NCBI GenBank assembly: GCA_022414725.1
Contig: CM039462.1
Span: forward strand, 11,455,369 to 11,519,368
DNA length: 64,000 nucleotides
Direction: 5' to 3'
Origin: Microglena sp. YARC
Lineage: Eukaryota > Chlorophyta > Chlorophyceae > Chlamydomonadales > Chlamydomonadaceae
The notes beneath the pieces are model-generated. The model was given only the letters and a program-made list of their open reading frames with translations. It had not been told where the DNA came from and ran no database searches. Positions 9,128-21,600 of the stretch are shown here, one piece after another (positions within the stretch are counted from its first letter, which is position 1; each line of letters opens with the position of its first letter). The translations under genes were made by a program, and so were the position numbers.

Positions 9128-9248
9128 AATTGCGCCTACTTTATTGTAGGAGGGGCAACGCCACTCGAACTGAATCCTCGGTGCCGCTGGTTTGTGTAGG
9201 GAGATCCACCTCCTGGGGTGAAATAACTTTCACAACTACAAAAAAAAG
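9128..9248 (-). repeat. Long inverted repeat, right arm
   Basis: Reverse-complement partner of 7768-7890, starting AATTGCGCCTACTTTATTG and ending TTTCACAACTACAAAAAAAA. On the minus strand AGTTCGAGTGG matches a pol III B box at most positions, so a decayed tRNA-derived element is one reading. No matching A box was found. Confidence 0.8.
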
Positions 9249-9261
9249 GCTGCCTAGCAAG

Positions 9262-9350
9262 AAAAAGCCTGTCTAGGTTCTTGAAAAAGCTGGCTTTATG
9301 AAAAAGCCTGTCTGGCTTTATGAATAAGCCTGTCTGGCCTCTTCATAAGC
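9262..9350. repeat. ~23 bp tandem repeat
   Basis: AAAAAGCCTGTCT, AAAAAGCTGGCTTTATG, AAAAAGCCTGTCTGGCTT and AATAAGCCTGTCTGGCCT follow one another as four to five imperfect units. Confidence 0.8.
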
Positions 9351-10478
9351 AACCGTAGTAAACGTCTCCTTTTCGTAGCTGGCTGAGCATTGTACATAGT
9401 AACGATGCTGTTTCCTATTCTATTGCTGTTGTACTGTTTTGTCGTTTCATATTCTGAGTTGCATCTTTCCTGCTCTGTAGAAGTTGGCCCCTCCCTGTTT
9501 CATACGTTACTAGCCCCCAGTAAAAAATGTGTACAATGTTAGCAAGCCCCGCCCTTGCTGCCTGTGTAAACATCGGTAGCCTAGAACCTTGGAAAGCATT
9601 ACAAGTTTCTCACAAGGAGCTTCTTTACCTTTGTACTTGTTATGAGGCTCGTGTGTTTGTACTTAAATCGTAATCCAAATTGTTGCTAGCTAGATCAAAG
9701 AAAAAAGGGGACTCTGAGGAGGTATCTGGTAGTACAAAGGCGAAGCTGCCCGATTGGGCAGAGTAGTCGAAGACTGTTAGGGCTTGAGTCTAAGGAAGAG
9801 GGAGGGAGGGGTGATGGGCGGTATTTTAAGTGGCGAATCTGTATGTATGTATTCCCTGGACCCATCCCTGGACCCAAATTTCCTGTGAATCCGGGTAAGT
9901 GTACATGGAATCATAAACAATATCGGAAAATCAGGGATTACCCAAATATCAAATGCATTATCAGATTACAAAAAACAGAAAGCGCAAAATAATTTTCAGA
10001 ACACTGAAAAGCAAATGAAATCGAGAAATCAGGGGTTTCCCAGGTCTCAAAAGCATCATCCTGTAAAATTCCAGAAAACGCACTGAAATATTTCCATACT
10101 TCCATGTTTCTCCTCTTTCATATATAAGCCAGTCATCCAACTTGACAGCGACCCTTCAATTGTATACAATTTCAATTGAGGGCGCCTTTTGAGGCGCGTT
10201 CCCGAATGAAAATGATGAGATTTCTTCATTGGAAATATTGTAATTGATTTTAGTTTAATTGTATTTAATCTTTTGTTTTTCAATTCAATTTAATGTCATC
10301 AAATCGCAATTGGTTTACGATGAAATTGAATGCATCTAATCGATTTAAATTTTATGAATTTGAATTGGATTGAATTTAATTAACTTCGATGTCCAAAAAC
10401 TTTCACAGCGACCCTTCAATTGTCTATACCAATTTCAAACATCTCCTCCTAGCACTTTTTGTCGAAGGACGAACGTGC
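9351..10478. other. No gene recognised; one direct-repeat pair
   Basis: The stretch is largely AT-rich without a supported gene. ACAGCGACCCTTCAATTGT occurs near 10144 and 10404, about 260 bp apart. The segment between them is rich in AATTTAAT-type motifs and could be an insertion bounded by a long direct repeat. Confidence 0.4.
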
Positions 10479-10580
10479 ATTTTTGCATATGTAGGTGCTT
10501 TTTTCTTTTTGTTTTAAGCATAGAGTCTCATACACCCTCGTGGGTGTCAAGTAGACTTTAACATGAAATGTAATGTAATG
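10479..10580 (+). mobile_element. LINE 3'-end fragment (short)
   Basis: About 100 bp match the 3' end of the LINE at 57458-58468: GTGCTTTT.TTCTTTTTGTTT, then GCATAGAGTCTCATACACCC, then GTCAAGTAGACTTTAACATG, ending in two TAATG units. It is a severely 5'-truncated insertion, as expected for target-primed reverse transcription. I could not define its target duplication. Confidence 0.85.
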
Positions 10581-11524
10581 CAGCACCAAGCACTGCCTCA
10601 TGGTATTCCACCTGCCATAGCAATAACGCAAGTTCTTAATAAATGAATTTTGCAGCCAGAGAAAAAGAGCTTACAAATGGATCCTATTAGGTGGTTTATG
10701 TACGGCTATCAGAGTTGTTCTCTTCAAGGTAGCTCCCATGTCTGGCTATTCAGTTTGGCTCCACCCAGCAATTTGGCTGCTTGCTGTCTTCGACAACCTG
10801 AAAATGCCAGCTAAATTCAGCCCAACCCAAACGCAAGGGGAGACTTGAAGGCTAACAATCAATTGCATAATTATCTGGAGGGAGGACAAGAATACAAAGC
10901 GGAGGTTGTATAGTAATATAACTAACTGCCAAATATCTGGGGTGTAGCATAGCCGCAGGGGAGCTGCCCAGAAAGGTTTTAGCTACTCCTGGTACTCAGG
11001 ACTGTTGGAAGGCTCCCTTAGAAATTACGGGCTACAAAGAAAGATAGATACAAATGTGAGAACATTGCAGGAACATACCAATCCGGTCTAAGTCTCATCA
11101 AAGTGCAGGCTTTCCCTCCATGCGTTATATCGTGACTAGAACAAAGGATGTGAAACTGTTGATACCGGTAGGGAAATGACTGATTACGCAAGAAGCAGGG
11201 ACAAGAAGTAGCATGTAGTCTAGCTTTGGCTTGCAAGATGCTTTTAAGCACTTGCTTTCACTTGCTTTCACTTTTAAGCACTTGCTTTCAAGCAAGGTCG
11301 TTTAGGTTCATGTGACGTAAAGGAGTCTTCTATGGGTACGCAACATCAATCCGAAAGCTTCATGCCGGTAATGGTTTGCTTCTTTCAGGTGTGAGCTAAC
11401 TAGCTGTGCGAACAAGGATTGCTCACCTTGCTTGTGCGTTGCACGCGTATTCACTTCGGACGGAAAGGAGTCTTCTTTGGATGCGCGCCATCAACTGGGA
11501 AGGTCCGCACCCTATAAATGAAGC
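10581..11524. other. No gene recognised
   Basis: A small repeat AAGCACTTGCTTTCA occurs twice near 11247-11292. Otherwise no repeat, RNA gene or supported coding sequence is visible. Confidence 0.35.
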
Positions 11525-11945
11525 AGCCCATCAGTGCATTATAAAGTTCAAGAGCCATCAGTGCCAATCAAATCCAGCACAATTAGTGCAGATAAATCCA
11601 GGCACCAGCAGAGCTGATTCACTAATTGATACATGCGAGCACCCTCAGCACTGACAATTGAAGCACCGTCAGTTCTGATAAGCTTCTAGCACCATGACGT
11701 GAGTGCCAATAAAATCAAGCACCATCAGTGCAGATAAATTCAAGCATCATCAGGGCCAAAAAAACCAGGCATCGCAATTGCTGATAAATTCAAGCACCGT
11801 TAGTGCAGATAAAATCAAGCACCATCAGTGTCAATAAAAAAATGCACCATCAGTGCAGATAAATCCAAGCACCAAGAGAGCTGTTGCATTCAAGCACCAT
11901 CAGTGCTGAAAACTTGAAGCTCCATTGTTGCTGATAAGCTCCAAG
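11525..11945. repeat. ~31 bp degenerate minisatellite
   Basis: About 13 imperfect units share CAAGCACCATCAGTGCAGAT followed by AAAT. Variants replace CAGTGC by CAGGGCC, AATTGC or TAGTGC. The period is near 31 bp, so no frame stays open for long. Confidence 0.9.
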
Positions 11946-12686
11946 AACTCTCGTCTGCCCACACCTTTTATACGTACCAGCTGTCCTGACGACCTTTCTG
12001 GCTGAAGCACCACACGCTGCAGGATCGTACAAACACCTCCTGGTGGGAAAAGGGTCCCTTCGCTGATAACGCCAGTAGCGCCCAGGCTCGTCTAGGGGCT
12101 CCTTTCCTCCAACTCGGCAACAAATGGCTGGCCGTCGTCTCTCCCGTACAGTCTCAACGCAGTGATTAATTGACGGGCTGAGGTTCACGGTATCGAATAA
12201 GGAGAAATGAGACACACGGAGCAGATCATCAGTGACACACTGACATGGTAGGAAAATAAAGAATTAACTGCCCCTGATCTCACCATTCCTCCTCGCTGCG
12301 CCGAGCGTCCGAGCGCCGAGCGCCGACGGAATTCAAATGAACCCGCGTCGCGTTTGAACCCGCGATTCGAATGGTTTGGTCTGGATCAGGGGGACGGCGG
12401 GGGGGACACAAGCCAGGGAGGGGCGCTATTTTACACTCATTTGCGGCCCTTGGACCTCCATAAAGGGTTCCCTGTGGTCACGTCCCGAAAAAACATTTTT
12501 TATATGATTCCGAGGCTGATTGTTTCATGTTAGGTTCGATTTGTCGACCTATGGAGTACTCGGTGTCTGTAATGTCTAATAGCGAAATGTATGGTAAACT
12601 GAAGACGCTTAGGGACTTATGTTTTGAATTTGTAAACTTGTATGTATCTTTTGTGTGTTTAGTAACTTATAGTAATAGAAGTATAG
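11946..12686. other. Unique-looking spacer before the 30-bp satellite
   Basis: No gene could be supported. A minus-strand open frame at 11850-12215 (121 codons) partly overlaps the minisatellite and has no recognisable motif. GCGCCGAGCG repeats briefly near 12299-12325. Confidence 0.35.
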
Positions 12687-15600
12687 TCAGGCATGGGTCA
12701 CAACCTGCATGGGAAACTCAAGCATGGGTTCACCAACCTGCATGGGGGCTCAGGCATGCGGTCACCACCTGCAGGGGGCTCAGACATGGGGTCACCACCT
12801 GCATGGCGGGCTCAGGCATGGGTCACCACCTGTCATGGGGGCTCAGGCATGGGTCACCACCTGCATGGGGGGCTCATGCATCAGTAACCACCTGCATGGG
12901 GGGGTTCAGGCACGGTTACCACCTGCTATGGGCGATCAGACATGGGACACCACCTGCGAATGAGGGGCTCAGGCATGGGTCACCACCTACATGGGGGCTC
13001 GTAAGCATGGGTCACACCTGCATGGGGGCTCGAGGCATGGGTCACCACCTGCATGGGATAGGGGCTCAGCATGTTGCGCATGGTCACCACCATGCATGAG
13101 GGGCTCATGCATGGGAATATCACACCACCTGCATGGGGCTCATGCATGGGTCACCACCCTGCATGGGGCTCAAGCATGTCACCACCTGCATGGGGGCTCA
13201 GGCATGAGTCACCACCTGCGTGGGCTCAGCTATGGGTCACCACCTGACATGGGCCTCGTGCATCGGTCACACTGCATGGGGGCCATGCATGGGTTCACCA
13301 CCTGCATGGGGGCTCAGCATGGGTCACACCTGCATGGGGCTTATGCATCGGTCAACCACCGCATGGGCTCAGGCATGGGTCACCACCTACGTGGGGGCTC
13401 ATGCATGGGTCACCAACGCTGCATGGGTGCTCATGCATGAGTCAACCACCTGCATAGGGGCTCGTGCACCTTTGGTCACCACCTTGCATGCGGGGCTCAT
13501 GCATGAGTCACCACCGTTTGCATGGGGGCTTAATGCATGGGTCACCACCTGCATTGGGGCTCGTGCATTGGTCACCCACCTGCATGGAGGCTCATGCATG
13601 AGGACACACCTGCATCGCGTAGGGCTCAGACATGGACACCACCTGACATGCGGGGCTCAAGCATGGGTCACCACCTGCATGGGGGCTCGGCACATTGGTC
13701 ACCACCCTGCGAAGCTCATGCATGAGTCACCACGCTGCATGGGGGCTCAGACATGGGACACCACCTGCATGGGGCTGCTCCCCAGGCATGGGTTACAGGA
13801 ATCACCGTTCTGCACGCTGCATGAGGGGGCTATATGCATGGCACCACCTGCTATGGGGGCTCACGCATGGTCACCACCTGCATGGGGGCTTATGCATCGG
13901 TCACCACCCGCATGGCGGGCTCAGGCATGAGTCACCACCTACGTGGGAGCTCATGCATGGGTCACCCACCTGCATGGGTGCTCATGCATGAGTCACCACC
14001 TGCAAAACAACATGGGGGGCTCGTGCATTTGGTCACCACCTGCATGGGGGCTCCATGCATTGAGTCACCACCTGCATGGGGCTTATGCATGGGTCACCAC
14101 CTGCATGGGGGCTCGTGCATTGGTAACATCACCACCTTGCATCGAGGCTTCTCATGCATGAGACACCACCTGCATGGGGGGCTCAGACATGGACACCACC
14201 TGCATGGGGGGTACTCTAGGCACTGGGTCACCACCTGCATGGGGGCTCGTAGCATTGTCACCACCTGCATGGAGGTCATGCATGAGACACCTGCATGGGG
14301 GCTCAGACATGGGACACCACCTGCATGGGGGCTCAGGCATGGGTCACCACCTGCATGGGGGCTTATGCATGGGTCACCACCTGCATGGGGGCTCACGCAT
14401 GGGTCACCACACTGTCATGGGCTTATGCATCGGTCACCACCCATATGGGGCTCAGGCATGGGTCACCACCTACCGTGGGGCTCATGCATGGGTCACCACC
14501 TGCATGGGGGCTCAGGCATGGGTCACCACCTGCATGGGGGATCATGCATGAGTCACCACCTGCATGGGGGCTCAGACATGGGACACCACCTACATGGGGG
14601 CTCATGCATTAGTCACCACCTGCATGAGGGCTCAGTCATGGGTCACCACCTGCATGGGGGCTCAGGCATCGGTCACGACATGCATGGGGGCTCAGGCATC
14701 AGTATCCACCTGCATGGGGGCTCTGGCATGGGTCACCACCTACATGGGGGCTCAGGCATGGGTCACCACCTGCATGGGGGCTCAGGCATGGGTCACTATC
14801 TGCATGGGGGCTTATGCATGGGTCACCACCTGCATGGGGGCTCATGCATGGGACACCACCCGCATGGGGGCTCATGCATGGGTCACCACCTGCATGGGGG
14901 CTCAGGCATGAGTCACCACCTGCTGAGAGGCTCAGTCATGGGTCACCACCTGCATGACCGGCGGCTCAGGCATCGGTTCACGACATGCATGGGGGCTCAG
15001 GGCAATCAGTCACCACCTGCATTGGGGCTCTGGCATGGGTCACCACCTACATGGGGGCTCAGGCATGGGTCACCACCTGCATGGGGGCTCAAGCATGGGT
15101 CACTATCTGCATGGGGGCTTATGCATGGGTCACCACCTGCATGGGGCCTCATGCATGGGTCACCACCCGCATGGGGGCTCATGCATGGGTCACCACCTGC
15201 ATGGGGGCTCAGGCATGAGTCACCACCTGCATGGGGGCTCAGGAATGGGTCACCACCTGCATGGGGGCTTATGCATGGGTCACCACCTGCATGGGGGCTC
15301 AAGCATCGGTCACCAGCCACCTGCATGGGGGCTCAAACATGGGTCACCAACTGCATGGGGGCTCAGACATGGGGCACCAACTGCATGAGGGCTCATGCAT
15401 GGGTCACCACCTGCATGGGGGCTCAGGCATGGGACACCACCTGCATGGGGGCTCAGGCATGAGTCACCACCTGCATAGGGGCTTGTGCATTGGTCACCAC
15501 CTGCATGGAGGCTAATGCATGAGTCACCACCTGCATGGGGGCTCAGACATGGGACACCACCTGCATGGGGGCTCAGGCATGGGTCACCACCTGCATGGGG

Positions 15601-18600
15601 GCTTATGCATGGTCACCACCTGCATGGGGGCTCACGCATGGGTCACCACCTGCATGGGGGCTTATGCATCGGTCACCACCCGCATGGGGGCTCAGGCATG
15701 GGTCACCACCTACGTGGGGGCTCATGCATGGGTCACCACCTGCATGGGGGCTCAGGCATGAGTCACCACCTGCATAGGGGCTCGTGCATTGGTCACCACC
15801 TGCATGGGGGCTCATGCATGAGTCACCACCTGCATGGGGGCTTATGCATGGGTCACCACCTGCATGGGGGCTCGTGCATTGGTCACCACCTGCATGGAGG
15901 CTCATGCATGAGACACCACCTGCATGGGGGCTCAGACATGGGACACCACCTGCATGGGGGCTCAGCATGGTCACCACCTGCTATGGGGGCTCGTGCATTG
16001 CGTCACCACTGCAACATTCATTGGCTCATGCATGAGTCACCACCTGCATGGGGGCTCAGACATGGGACACCACCTGCATGGGGGCTCAGGCATGGGTCAC
16101 CACCTGCATAGGGGCTTATGCATGGGTCACCACCTGCATGGGGGCTCACGCATGGGTCACCACCTGCATGGGGCTTATTGCATCGGTCACCCCCGCATGG
16201 GGCCAGGCATGCGTCACCACCACGTGGGGGGCTCCAAGGATTGGGTCACCACCTGCCATCATGGGGCTCAGGGCATGTGGTCACCACCTGCTATGGGGGC
16301 TCATGCATGCAGTCACCCCTGCATGGGGCTCAGGCATGGGACACCACCTACATGGTGGGCTCATGCATAGTCACCACCTGCATGGAGGCTCAGTCATGGG
16401 TCACCACCTGCATGGGGCTTCAGGCATCGGTCACGAACATTGCATGGGGCTCAGGCATCAGTATCCACTGCCATGGGGCTCTGGCATGGGTCACCACCTA
16501 CATGGGGCTCAGGCATGGGTCACCACCTGCATGGGGCGCTCAGGCTATGGGTCACGTAATCTGCATTGGGCTTATGATGGGTCACCACCTGCATGGGCGG
16601 CTCTGCATGGGACACCACCCGCATGGGGCTCGATGCATGGTCCCACCTGCATGGGGCTCAGGCTATGAGTCACCACCTGCATGGGTGCTCAGGAATGGTC
16701 ACCACTGCAATGGGGCTTATTGCATGTTCACCACCTGCATGGGGCTCAAAGCATCGGTCACCAGCCCCTGCATGCGGGCGTCAACATGGACGTCACCAAC
16801 TGCATGGTGGGCTAGACATGGGGCACCAACTGCCATGAGGGCTCATGCATGGGTCACCACCTGCATGGGGGGCTCAGGCATGGGTCACCACTGCATGGGG
16901 GCTTCAGGCATGGTCACCACCTGCATAGGGGCTTGTGCATTGAGTCACCACCTGCATGGAGGGCATTCATGCATGAGTCACCACCTGCATTGGGGGCTCA
17001 GACATGGGACACCACCTGCATGGGGGCTCCTGCATGGGTCACCACCTGCATTGGGGGCTTATGCATGGGTCACACCTGCATGGGGGCTTCCGCATGGGTC
17101 ACCACCTGCAGGGGGCTTATGCACCGGTCACCACCCGCATGGGGCGTTCAGCCATGGGTCACAACCTACGTGGGGCTCATGCATGGTCACCACCTGCATG
17201 GGGTGCTCATGCATGATCACACCTGCATAGGGGCTTGTGCATCGGTCTCACCTGCATGGGGGCCATGCTGAGTCATCACCTGCATGGGGGACTTATGCAT
17301 GGGTCACCACCTGGCAATGGGGGCTCGGTGCATGGTCACCACCTGCCTGGGGCTCATGCATGAGACACCACCTGCTGGGGCTTCAAGACATGGGGACACC
17401 ACCTGCATGGGGGCTCAGCATGGGTCACCACGGGTGCATGGGGCTTCGTGTATGGTCACCATCTTGCATGGGAGCTCATGCATGAGTTCACCACCTGGCA
17501 GGGGGCTCAGTATGGGGACACACCTGCATGGGGGCTCGGCATGGGTCACCACCTGCATGGGGGCTTATGCATTGGTCACCACCTGCATGGGGGCTCACGC
17601 ATGGGTCCCACCCGCATGGTGGCTTATGCCATCGCGTCACCACCCGCATGGGGGCCTCAGGCATGGTCACCACCTTACTGATGGGGGGCTCATGCCATGG
17701 GTCACACCTGCATGGGGCTCAGCAATGGTCACACCTGCATGGGGGCTTCATGCATGATCACCACCTGCATGTCCGCTGGCTCAGATCCGTGGACACACCT
17801 ACATGGGGCTCATGCATTAGTCACACCTGCATGAGGGCTCAGTCATGGGTCACCACCTGCATGGGGGCTCAGGATCGTCACAAACATGCATGGGGCTTCA
17901 GCATCAGTATCCACCTGCATTCTCGCATGGGTCGACCACCTACATGGGGCTCAGGCTGGGTCACCACCTGCATGGGGGCTCAGGCAGGTCACTATCTGCA
18001 TGGGGCACAGGGCACCACCGCATGGGGGCTCATGCATGGTCACCACCCGCATGGGGGCTCATGCCATGGGTCACACCTGCATGGGCTCAGGCATGAGTCA
18101 CCACACCCTGCATGGGGGCTCAGGAATGGTCACCAACCGCAGGGGCAGCTAGGCACCACCGCATGGGGCTCAAGCACGGTCACCAGCCACCTGCATGGGG
18201 GCCAAACAGGTCACCAAAGCCTGGCGCTCAGACAGCTGGCGGCACCAACTGCATGACTCTTCATGCATGCGTCCACACCTGCATGGGCTCAGCAGAGTCA
18301 CCACCCTGCATAGCGGCTAGGCCCCATCTTCACCACCTGCATGGGCTCAGCCTTGTTCACCACCTACAGTTGGCCGCTCCACACCCACGCTATTGTGGGC
18401 AGATTTTATCCATAGGGTCACCACCTGCCATGGGGCTTATCATGGTTCGACGCAGCCGCGAGTGTGGCTGCTCAGCATGCGATCACCAACCGCTAAAGGG
18501 CCCGAGTTAGCACTCTATAGTGGTGCGTCGACACGCGTGTACTATCTATAGACGCACATCCTCATGCAGAAGGTCAAACAACCTATCTGGTGTCCTCAAT

Positions 18601-21600
18601 GTATCGACTCATTGGCGATATCGAGTGCGACAGCGCGTGCCATGTCCTCCCGCCTCAATGCATCATGTCGTCATCACCTCGCATAGGGCTCATGCATGGT
18701 GTCACCACCTGCAGGGCTCAGCATGTTCACCACCTATACAATGGGGCCAAGCATGGTCGACACCTGCATGGGGCTCAACAGGCGACCACCCCTGCACTGG
18801 GCTCAAGGCATGATCACCACCCTCAATGGGCTCAGAGCATCAGTCACCACCTGCATGGAGGGCTTACTGCCATGGGTCACCACCTATCTAGGGCTCATCA
18901 TGGTGTCACCACCTAGCAAGTCGGACCTTATGCATCGCGCCAAACAACCGCATGGCTCAGCATGTGACACCACCCTACCTGGCCGGGAGTTCCAATCAAC
19001 AGTACCTGTTTCGCGTGGTGCCTCATTCTATGGGCACCACCTTCTCATGGCGCTTATCAATGAGTCACCACCTGCATGGCTCAAGCATGTATCACCCACC
19101 TGTAATGGGGCTCAGGCATTGTCACCACCTACATGGCGCTCAGGCAATGGCGTCACCACCTGCTATGGCTCAACATGCACACCACCTGCAATGGGCTCAG
19201 GCATGGCGTCTCACACCTGCATGGGGCTCCAGCATGGGTCACCACCTGCCATGGATCTCATGCATGGTCACCACCTGCCTCATGGGCTCAGCATGAGGGT
19301 CATAACCCTCCTGCATGTCCTCGTGCGCATCGCGTCACCCACCTGCAGGCTTATAGCAATGGGCAATTACCAAGCATACTCAGATCACCAACATACATTC
19401 TCAGCATGTCACCCACCTGCATGGGCTCAGACATGGACACCACCTGCCATGGACAAGGCTGCAGGCCATCAGTCACACCTACATGGGCATCAGATCATCA
19501 CCACCTGCAATGGGCTCAGCATGGCTCACCAACCTATGTGGGCGATCATTTGCTGTCACCACCTGCATCGGGGCTTAGGCATGGTATCCACCTGCAGTGG
19601 GGGCTCTTGCAGTCATCTCACCTCAGGAGCTCGTCATCAATCACCACCTGCATGGAGGCTCCATGCTGAAGTCACCACTGCATGGGGCTCAGACATGAAT
19701 CACACCTTCATGGGGCTCATTCGCAAGATGTCACCCCACGCCATGGACGGTCTCAGTCAATATCAAGCCACCTCATGGGCCTCTGCATCGGTCACCACCA
19801 CTCATGTCGAGCTCAGCAAATGTTCACACCTGCATGTGTGCGTCTCTCAGACAAGGTCACCACGCTGCAGTCGATGCTCAGGCATGGGGTCACTGCCTGC
19901 ATGGGGCTCTACGCAGCGTCACCACCTGCCATGCAGCTTATCGCATGGGTCACCACCTCTATGCTTAGTCTATGTCTCATACCACATTGGGGCTCAGCAT
20001 GAGCACCATGCATTACGATGGGGCTCAGCGACTGGGCGTCACCACCTCGCGTATGGGGCTCAGCACAATGGACACACGCTGCATGGGCTTCGCATGCGTA
20101 TCAGGCACCACCTGCATGGGGGCCAGGCATCAGTCAACCACCCTGGCATGCTCAGCTCAGAGCATAGGTTCCATCACCTGATTTCGCCATCTCATGCGTC
20201 AACCCACCTGCATGGCGTGCTTAAGCATGGGTCACCACCTGCATGGCGCTTCATGGAAGGTCACCATCTCGTCTGCGATGGGCTCGTTCGATTCAATCCG
20301 CCACCTGCATGGAGGCTCATTGCATGATCACCACCTGCAATGGACGTAATTCTCAACCAGACACCACCATCAGCGGCTTTTACATGACATTGAGTCACCA
20401 CACTTTCATGAAAGGCTCCATCATGTGTCACCACCTCCATGGGCGCTCGGCATCGTCACCAACCCGGCATGGAGCTCATGCAATGTTCACCAACCTGCAT
20501 GGTCTCAACAGGTACCCACCTGCATGGGGCTCCAGGCATGCTCCACTGCCTGCATGGGGCTCACGCATGGTCACCACCTACGTGGGTAGCTCATCATGGT
20601 CAACCCACCTGCATGGGGCTCAGGCATGGCCGTCACCACCTGCATGGGCTCATGATGATCACCACCTGCATGGGGCTCAGACATAGTACACCACCTTACA
20701 AGGCGCTCATCATTCACACCACCTCATGAGGGCTCATCGATGCCGTCCACACCTGCATGCGCGGCTCAGCATCGGTCACGACATGCATGGGGCTCACGGC
20801 ATTTCATCACACCTGGCATGGGCTCTGGCATGCTTCACCACCTCCAATGGGGCTCAGCATGGTCACCACCTGCATGGGCTCAGTCTATGGTCACTTATCT
20901 GCATGGGAGGCTTATGCATAGGGTCACACCTGCATGGGCTCAGCATGGCTCACAACCCCATGGGGCTTCATTGCAATGCGCAAGTCACACCTGCAAGGGG
21001 CTCAGTCATGGACTCACCACCTGCACATGGTGCCTATGAATTGCTTGTTCACCACCGCATTTGGCTCATGCATGGGTCACCACCTTGCATGGGCGGCTGC
21101 ACAGCATCGTCACACACCACCTGCATGGGGCTCAAACATGTCAGCACTGCGATGGTGGCTCAGACATGGAGACGCATCCAACTGCATTAAGGGACATCGC
21201 CTAATGGTTCACCACCTTCGATGGGTGGCTCAGCATGGTCACCACCTGCGACGGGTCTCAGCAGGGTCACCAACCTGCAAGGGGCCGTGCATCGTCACCA
21301 CCTGCAGAGCTTCAGGCATGGGGTCAACCCACCTGCATGGGTCTCAGCATGTGGTCACCCCAATGCATCGTACGCCTCAGATGTGTGCATCGTTCACCAC
21401 CTGCATCTAGGCTTATGCATGTTCACACCTACCATGGGCTCAGCATGGCTCACCAACCTGCCATGGAGGCTCAGACATGGACACCACCTGCATGGGGGCT
21501 CACATGATCACCACCGCATCGGGCTCAGCGCATCCCCAGTCACCCACTCTGCAATGGGCTATGAATGGGTCACACCGCAATTGGGCGCATGCAGAGTCAC

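Noticed and set aside
13834..15462. A 542-codon histidine/glycine-rich protein
   Set aside because: It is the 30-bp satellite translated; equal-length frames exist in other phases and on the minus strand.
12687..16180. CRISPR array
   Set aside because: Units are contiguous 30-bp repeats without unique spacers, in a eukaryotic context.
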